In this document: positions 52,046 through 56,528 of the stretch, in pieces | Position numbering within the stretch: the first letter of the stretch is position 1 | How the letters are laid out: each line of letters begins with the position of its first letter | Source: Acidobacteriaceae bacterium | GTDB taxonomy: Bacteria > Acidobacteriota > Terriglobia > Terriglobales > Acidobacteriaceae | Assembly: GCA_003156235.1 (NCBI GenBank) | Contig: PMGP01000449.1 | Location: 1 to 56,528 of the forward strand | Reading direction: 5' to 3' | Length of the DNA: 56,528 nt | Notes under the pieces: model-generated | Seen by the model: the letters and a program-made list of their open reading frames with translations, nothing else | The model's database searches: none | What the model was told of the DNA's origin: nothing | Program-made: the position numbers and the translations under genes

Positions 52046-52459
52046 GCAGTATCCGGCAACCTGTGTATGAGGGTACGCCACTGCTTGCGCCCATCATCGA
52101 CGATGTAAAGAATTGGTTTGGCGCGTAGGCGGTGGCGTACTGCTGGATTCGCTTCGCTCCGGGATTGTTTATAGCCGGATAAAGGGGATTTGCACAAGAC
52201 GATGGTCCAAAGCCATGACCGATTTGCTCTTGCTTCGCTTTTTAACGTGTATTTCTTACAGAGTTCTAACAATGTTCTTACAGTGAATTCACTTGCCCAT
52301 CGTGGAGTAGTAAGGGCAGTATCCATGATGAAAGCTAATCACATGGAGTTGCGGGTGGTAGTTCCGGTCTGCAAAACCGGACTCTGCCATAGCCTTGCAA
52401 TCAATGCGATGGACCAGTTTTACCGCTTTTCACAAAAAACGAAGGATTTGGAGGCAGTA
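52046..52459. other. leader region of receptor 4
   Basis: No separate gene supported. It contains the Pho-like block and a long stretch before ATG 52460 (GGAGG six bases upstream). The open frame from 52190 is in phase with the receptor but lacks signal-peptide character. Confidence 0.5.
52234..52297 (+). promoter_or_regulatory. Pho-box-like repeat block before receptor 4
   Basis: TTTAAC, TCTTACA, TCTAACA and TCTTACA units spaced 13, 11, 11, followed by GTGAATTCAC. Near-identical to 50365-50427. Confidence 0.6.
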
Positions 52460-55400
52460 ATGAAAACGGATATGCACACGTGTTCAATAAGGTTGAGCAC
52501 ACTTCAAACGAGAGCCTGGAGGGTGTTCACCCTCTTTGCCAGCCTGTTGCTCACCCTTGCCTTGGCGCCTGGCGCCATGGCGCAAACCATTACCGGAACC
52601 ATCACCGGTACGGTAACCGACGCCACCGGAGCGATTGTCTCCGGAGCGGTCGTCACCATTCGCAATGTGGACACCAACGCCACACGCACCATCAAGTCAT
52701 CCGATTTCGGCACATACACGGTCACACAGTTGCCGCCCGGATACTATAGCGTGAAGATCGACAAGGCCGGCTTCAAGCTCTTTGAGCAGAGCAACATCAA
52801 CCTGCAGATCGACCAGGTACAGCTCATCAATGCAAAGCTCGAGGTTGGCTCGATGGGTGAGACCATCACTGTCACCAGCGCGCCTCCGGTGATTCAGAGC
52901 GAGCAGTCGTCCGTTGGTATGGTACTCGACAGCAACGACATTCAGAGTGCCCCGCTGAATGGCCGCCTGAGCTTGTATGGCATGTTCCAAATGGTTCCGG
53001 GCGTGCAAAACGTGCCTGTTGCACAGGACGGCTTTCCGGCCAAAGGCGTTACCATGTCGGTCGGTTCGACGCGCCGCAACTCCTACGGCTCCATGGTACA
53101 AACGCTCGATGGCGCAGTCAACTTAGAGGTATATCTGCAGCGTGTTCTTGCCGAAGTGCCTTCGCTGGATGCGTTGAGCGAGTTCAAGACGATCACCACC
53201 GGCGCTCCGGCGGAGTCTCAGCCGCAAGCGCAGGTCAACGTCGTCACCAAGAGCGGAACCAATAAATTTCACGGCGAGCTGTTGTGGTTCAACCGTTCCA
53301 AGGGCCTGAACGCCAAGAACGACAACATCACCTACACGCACCTGCAGGCCGAGACGGGTGATGTGCGCGCACCTTATGAGCGCAATGAGTTTGGCGGCAA
53401 CTTCGCCGGACCCATTGTTGTGCCCCACTTCTACAACGGTCACGACAGGTCGTTCTTCTTTGCGGCCTTCGAGGGATTCGACTTCACCAACTCATCGTTG
53501 ACCGGCAGCAATCAGCCGACCGACAAGATGCGCGCCGGTGATTTCTCGGACTACGCGCCGGGCGGAGCCTGCTACAACGGCACCACCCTTTCCCTGACCA
53601 ATCCGTTAACGGGAGCCAGTCTGGGAACCCAGGTTACAAGCATCAACACGGTATCCGCCAAGCTGCTCACCATGCTCTATCCGCACGCTACAAACCAGAG
53701 CATGTGTCCGCTGTCGGGCAACACGAACACATGGGAGAACATCAGTTACACGCAGTCGGCTCGCCGCTTCTCGCTGCGTCTCGATCATAAGCTCACCGAT
53801 AAGGATCAGCTTCGCGGCACCTTCCTGCATGCCTTCTATGGCCCTTATCCCGCCAGCTTTAATGATAGCCTTCAAGGCGGCAACAGTGGCATCGGCGATC
53901 ACAATGTCGATGGAATCTTCGGCTGGACGCATATGTTCTCGTCCTCGCTTCTGCTCGATGTTCCGGTTTCTTACAAGCATTTGGACATCTACCGCCTGCC
54001 GCACAGGCTGGAAAGCTTTGGAGCTGTCGTTCCCGGCCTGGGTACGATAGCCGGCGACGGCGCTCCAGCTATCAACATCTCCAATCCCAGCACCTCGTCC
54101 TACAAGACCTCAATTACCGGCGTGAGCGACAGCACGGGCGGCTACCCAGGTCTCGAGCAGGACGGTAATCTTAATCCGACGCTGACTTGGGTCCGTCCTC
54201 GCCACACCATCAAGGTGGGCGGCACGTTCCTGCTGCATGATTGGTATACTTCCAGCGCGGTCACCAACGGCGGCTTCACCTTTGCCGGCGGCATAACTCC
54301 GTACTCGGGCGATGCCTTTGCGGACTTCTTGATGGGCGTTCCCTACTCAGCGTCGAACGGCCAGCCTTCCGGCCGCATTCCGCAGCGCTTCTTCACCTTC
54401 GAGTATGGCTTATTTGCTCAGGATGACTGGAAGGTGAATAACAAGCTGACCGTCAATATCGGCGCCCGTGTCGACAAGCAGTGGTTCAGCGATGACCGCT
54501 TTGGCCGCAACTCGCTGTGGATTCCCGAACAGCAAAAGCTGGTCATGTTCACCGACTCCGCTACTTTGCCCACCAACGTGGTCAGCGCCTATATGTCAAC
54601 GCTTCAGAGCGCCAACGCTGTCGAAACCTCGAAGACTGCCGGCATGAGCAGCAAGGCATGGGACTATCTGAACGAGCCCAAGCCTACTTTTGCCCCGCGT
54701 CTGGGATTTGCTTATCAGGTAATCCCGAAGACCGTGATTCGCGGATCCTATGGCCTGTTCTACAACCTGCTGGCTGAGGATTACACCACGGCCTATATGC
54801 AGGGTCAGGTTCCGTACTCCGGCTCGGCTTCCTACACCAACGGCAACACGGCCTCCAGCAGCAGCTTCACCATGAGCAACCCGTTTGCGACCGCGGGCAG
54901 CTTTTCGGCGACGAGCTTCGGCATCAACGCGGAACACAAGATCGTTACTCCTTACAGCACTGCCTATAACTTGCAGGTGGAGCGCGAACTTCCGTACAGC
55001 ATCGCTCTACGCGTGGGATATGTCGGCATGCACAACATGAAGCAGAATGACAACGGCAGCACGAACTCCATTAGCCTCAATGTGCCGGCGGGCAATCTAC
55101 CGCGCATTTACGCTCATTCCGACGGTCATGGCGGCGCCAATATTGGCGTGGCGAACTCGGATTACAACTACCCGGTCTTCGCCAATGGCCTTTCAGGCTA
55201 CAACTACCCCTACTACCACACCGTTTTGAACTCGTTGCAGGCGGGCCTTCGCAAGCAGTACAGCGGCGGTTCCTCAGTCAACGTGGAGTTCCAGTGGACG
55301 CGCATTCTGGGCGTGGAACAGTTCTTGAACCCAACCGGCGTAACACCGCACGACTCCTATGGGCCTGTCGGCGGCATCACCCCGCTGGTGCTGGCTTTGA

Positions 55401-56023
55401 ACTACACCTACGCGCTGCCCTTTGGCCACGATCGCATGTTCCTGTCAAGCTCCAGTAACCTGGTCGACAAGATTCTTGGCGGCTGGAACTTCTCTGGCGT
55501 GGGCACCTTCCAGACGGGCCAGCCCTTTAACGTTACCTCTGGCCAGAGCGGCACGATGTGGAATGTCGGCGCCGCCCTCCGCCCGAACCGCGTCGCCGGA
55601 CAGTCGCTGTATCCGAGCCACAAGTCGAAGACACAGTGGTTTAATCCCGCGGCTTTTTCCGCCCCACCCTGCTACAACACGATCGAGACCAGTTCACCTA
55701 CCGGATATACATGCAAGCAGGTTGCAACAGCGGGATTCTTGGCAGGTGTTCCCACTTATGTAGGTATCGGCAACGCAGGCTATGACATGCTGCGTGGACC
55801 GGGATGGTGGAACATGGATATGAATCTGGCGAAAACCATCAAGTGGAGCGATCACTACAACGTCCAGTTACGCGCCGACACATTCAATACCTTCAACCAC
55901 CCGAACCTCGGGACTCCTGACTCCAAGTTGACAGATGGTGCGGTGGGCACGATCACGAGCACCTCGAGCGCTCCGCCCTACGAATCGCGCTCGGTTGAGT
56001 TTGGCATGAAGTTCAACTTCTAA
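52460..56023 (+). CDS. Oar-like TonB-dependent outer-membrane receptor 4
   Basis: An 1187-residue receptor from ATG 52460 after GGAGG. The signal peptide ends APGAMAQ. Carboxypeptidase-regulatory-like domain (GTITGTVTDATGAIVSGAVV), plug (SAPLNGRLSLYGMFQMVPG) and barrel with NVVTKSGTNKFHGEL and FAQDDWKVNNKLTVNIGARV, ending FGMKFNF. The plug region is unlike the LNGRNVF type of receptors 1-3. The shared operator-like block with the EEP protein suggests co-regulation, perhaps uptake of products released by that enzyme. A strong hairpin follows. Confidence 0.92.
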   Translation: MKTDMHTCSIRLSTLQTRAWRVFTLFASLLLTLALAPGAMAQTITGTITGTVTDATGAIVSGAVVTIRNVDTNATRTIKSSDFGTYTVTQLPPGYYSVKIDKAGFKLFEQSNINLQIDQVQLINAKLEVGSMGETITVTSAPPVIQSEQSSVGMVLDSNDIQSAPLNGRLSLYGMFQMVPGVQNVPVAQDGFPAKGVTMSVGSTRRNSYGSMVQTLDGAVNLEVYLQRVLAEVPSLDALSEFKTITTGAPAESQPQAQVNVVTKSGTNKFHGELLWFNRSKGLNAKNDNITYTHLQAETGDVRAPYERNEFGGNFAGPIVVPHFYNGHDRSFFFAAFEGFDFTNSSLTGSNQPTDKMRAGDFSDYAPGGACYNGTTLSLTNPLTGASLGTQVTSINTVSAKLLTMLYPHATNQSMCPLSGNTNTWENISYTQSARRFSLRLDHKLTDKDQLRGTFLHAFYGPYPASFNDSLQGGNSGIGDHNVDGIFGWTHMFSSSLLLDVPVSYKHLDIYRLPHRLESFGAVVPGLGTIAGDGAPAINISNPSTSSYKTSITGVSDSTGGYPGLEQDGNLNPTLTWVRPRHTIKVGGTFLLHDWYTSSAVTNGGFTFAGGITPYSGDAFADFLMGVPYSASNGQPSGRIPQRFFTFEYGLFAQDDWKVNNKLTVNIGARVDKQWFSDDRFGRNSLWIPEQQKLVMFTDSATLPTNVVSAYMSTLQSANAVETSKTAGMSSKAWDYLNEPKPTFAPRLGFAYQVIPKTVIRGSYGLFYNLLAEDYTTAYMQGQVPYSGSASYTNGNTASSSSFTMSNPFATAGSFSATSFGINAEHKIVTPYSTAYNLQVERELPYSIALRVGYVGMHNMKQNDNGSTNSISLNVPAGNLPRIYAHSDGHGGANIGVANSDYNYPVFANGLSGYNYPYYHTVLNSLQAGLRKQYSGGSSVNVEFQWTRILGVEQFLNPTGVTPHDSYGPVGGITPLVLALNYTYALPFGHDRMFLSSSSNLVDKILGGWNFSGVGTFQTGQPFNVTSGQSGTMWNVGAALRPNRVAGQSLYPSHKSKTQWFNPAAFSAPPCYNTIETSSPTGYTCKQVATAGFLAGVPTYVGIGNAGYDMLRGPGWWNMDMNLAKTIKWSDHYNVQLRADTFNTFNHPNLGTPDSKLTDGAVGTITSTSSAPPYESRSVEFGMKFNF

Positions 56024-56058
56024 CACTTCATCGTCAAGTTGAAGTCCAAACGTTTGCA

Positions 56059-56103
56059 GAGTCCGCCCGCTTGCGCAGTTTCAATGCGCCGGCGGGCGGA
56101 CTC
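56059..56103 (+). terminator. terminator-like hairpin after receptor 4
   Basis: Perfect 12-bp arms GAGTCCGCCCGC/GCGGGCGGACTC with an inner GCGCA/TGCGC stem. No T-run. Confidence 0.65.
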
Positions 56104-56249
56104 CGCTTACCTAAAGAATCAAACAGAAAACTCGAGCGTATCCACTCTGCGCTCTCCTTCGTACGCGGGTACACTCCAACTGTGTCCATTCGCAAGGCAA
56201 ACATAACGGAAATTATTCATAAAGAACATAATTGAGAAGACGATATTTA

Positions 56250-56420
56250 ATGTCTCTCGTGTTAGTGTTCGTGGCGTGTGCGGCGAACAATGAGACCAAA
56301 ATTACTCCGCGACCCACAAGTCCGGCCTCAATGAACAAGAACACGCGCGAGCTGTTTCAGGAATCGATGTATTGGCACGCGCATTTCGCCGGTTGCGCTT
56401 GCCAGGATGAAGAAGTTTGA
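56250..56420 (+). CDS. small ORF of unknown function
   Basis: An ORF of 56 codons starting MSLVLVFVACAANNE, with a short hydrophobic start and a C-terminal CACQDEEV. No ribosome site of note and no family recognised. A further short frame (56407-56511) and the start of another ORF at 56494 (MAAKRKRPKFP) follow to the window edge. It may be a real small membrane-targeted peptide, or chance. Confidence 0.25.
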   Translation: MSLVLVFVACAANNETKITPRPTSPASMNKNTRELFQESMYWHAHFAGCACQDEEV

Positions 56421-56528
56421 TGGAGAGCGTCTGCTGCGCAAGCAGATAACCGATCAGCGCGTCGCCATGGCATGGATTGGACGGGATGTGGTCTATGGCG
56501 GCGAAGCGTAAGCGTCCGAAGTTCCCCT

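Overview
The window looks like a chromosome segment of an acidobacterium (Acidobacteriota, probably class Terriglobia). The support is the gene families: four very large Oar-like TonB-dependent receptors with an N-terminal carboxypeptidase-regulatory-like domain, CRTAC1/ASPIC-UnbV and SBBP-type secreted proteins, one-pass membrane proteins with an N-terminal DNA-binding-like domain, an ECF sigma/anti-sigma pair, and moderately high GC. No rRNA gene, intact tRNA gene or CRISPR array is visible. The taxonomic call is inference from gene content.

Left edge (1-2.25 kb): an RHS-like gene fragment interrupted by an integrase-type transposase gene, then a noncoding stretch with the 3' part of a tRNA-Pro(CGG) sequence that resembles an attachment-site remnant.

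Sulfur block (2.26-7.4 kb and 14.7-19.2 kb): siroheme synthase and siroheme sulfite reductase (minus strand), an alginate-export-type porin (plus strand), and on the far side of the lasso cluster cysD-cysN-cysH-TSUP exporter (plus strand). The leaders of all three transcription units contain tiny cysteine-rich ORFs, four in total, with 15 of 16 Cys codons being TGT. The sulfite reductase leader has a 17-nt-spaced sigma70-like promoter that places the predicted transcript start on the A of the leader ATG, and a GC-rich hairpin plus T-rich tract before the gene. This looks like cysteine-responsive transcription attenuation. CysH has the Cys motifs of the iron-sulfur APS reductase type, and the CysN C-terminus looks like a decayed APS kinase domain, so assimilation here should not need PAPS.

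Lasso-peptide block (7.8-14.4 kb): a B2 protease (plus strand) converges on a minus-strand set of HPrK-like kinase, PqqD-like B1, APS kinase, a second HPrK-like kinase, PAPS sulfotransferase, a short precursor ORF and an asparagine-synthetase-like cyclase. Three successive gene junctions are ATGA overlaps, so kinase and sulfotransferase are translationally coupled to B1. The precursor (10387-10551, minus) carries a WxxPxL leader motif and a C-terminal stretch that fits an 8-residue ring closed at Asp with a tail ending Tyr-Trp-Ser. The proposal is a lasso peptide that is both sulfated and phosphorylated, with its own PAPS supply drawing APS from the neighbouring CysDN.

Centre (19.5-40 kb): a cassette with two similar Oar-like receptors flanking a TPR protein, a CRTAC1 protein and an anti-sigma/ECF sigma pair, then a one-pass membrane regulator with a palindrome over its promoter, a third Oar-like receptor and a type-B carboxylesterase.

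Right part (40-56.5 kb): a large SBBP/Ig-like surface protein, an HTH-TPR membrane protein, a second one-pass membrane regulator, a GH92 alpha-mannosidase-like enzyme, a secreted endonuclease/exonuclease/phosphatase-type protein with a jacalin-like tail, and a fourth Oar-like receptor. The last three are each preceded by 11-bp-phased direct repeats resembling a PhoB/OmpR-type operator.
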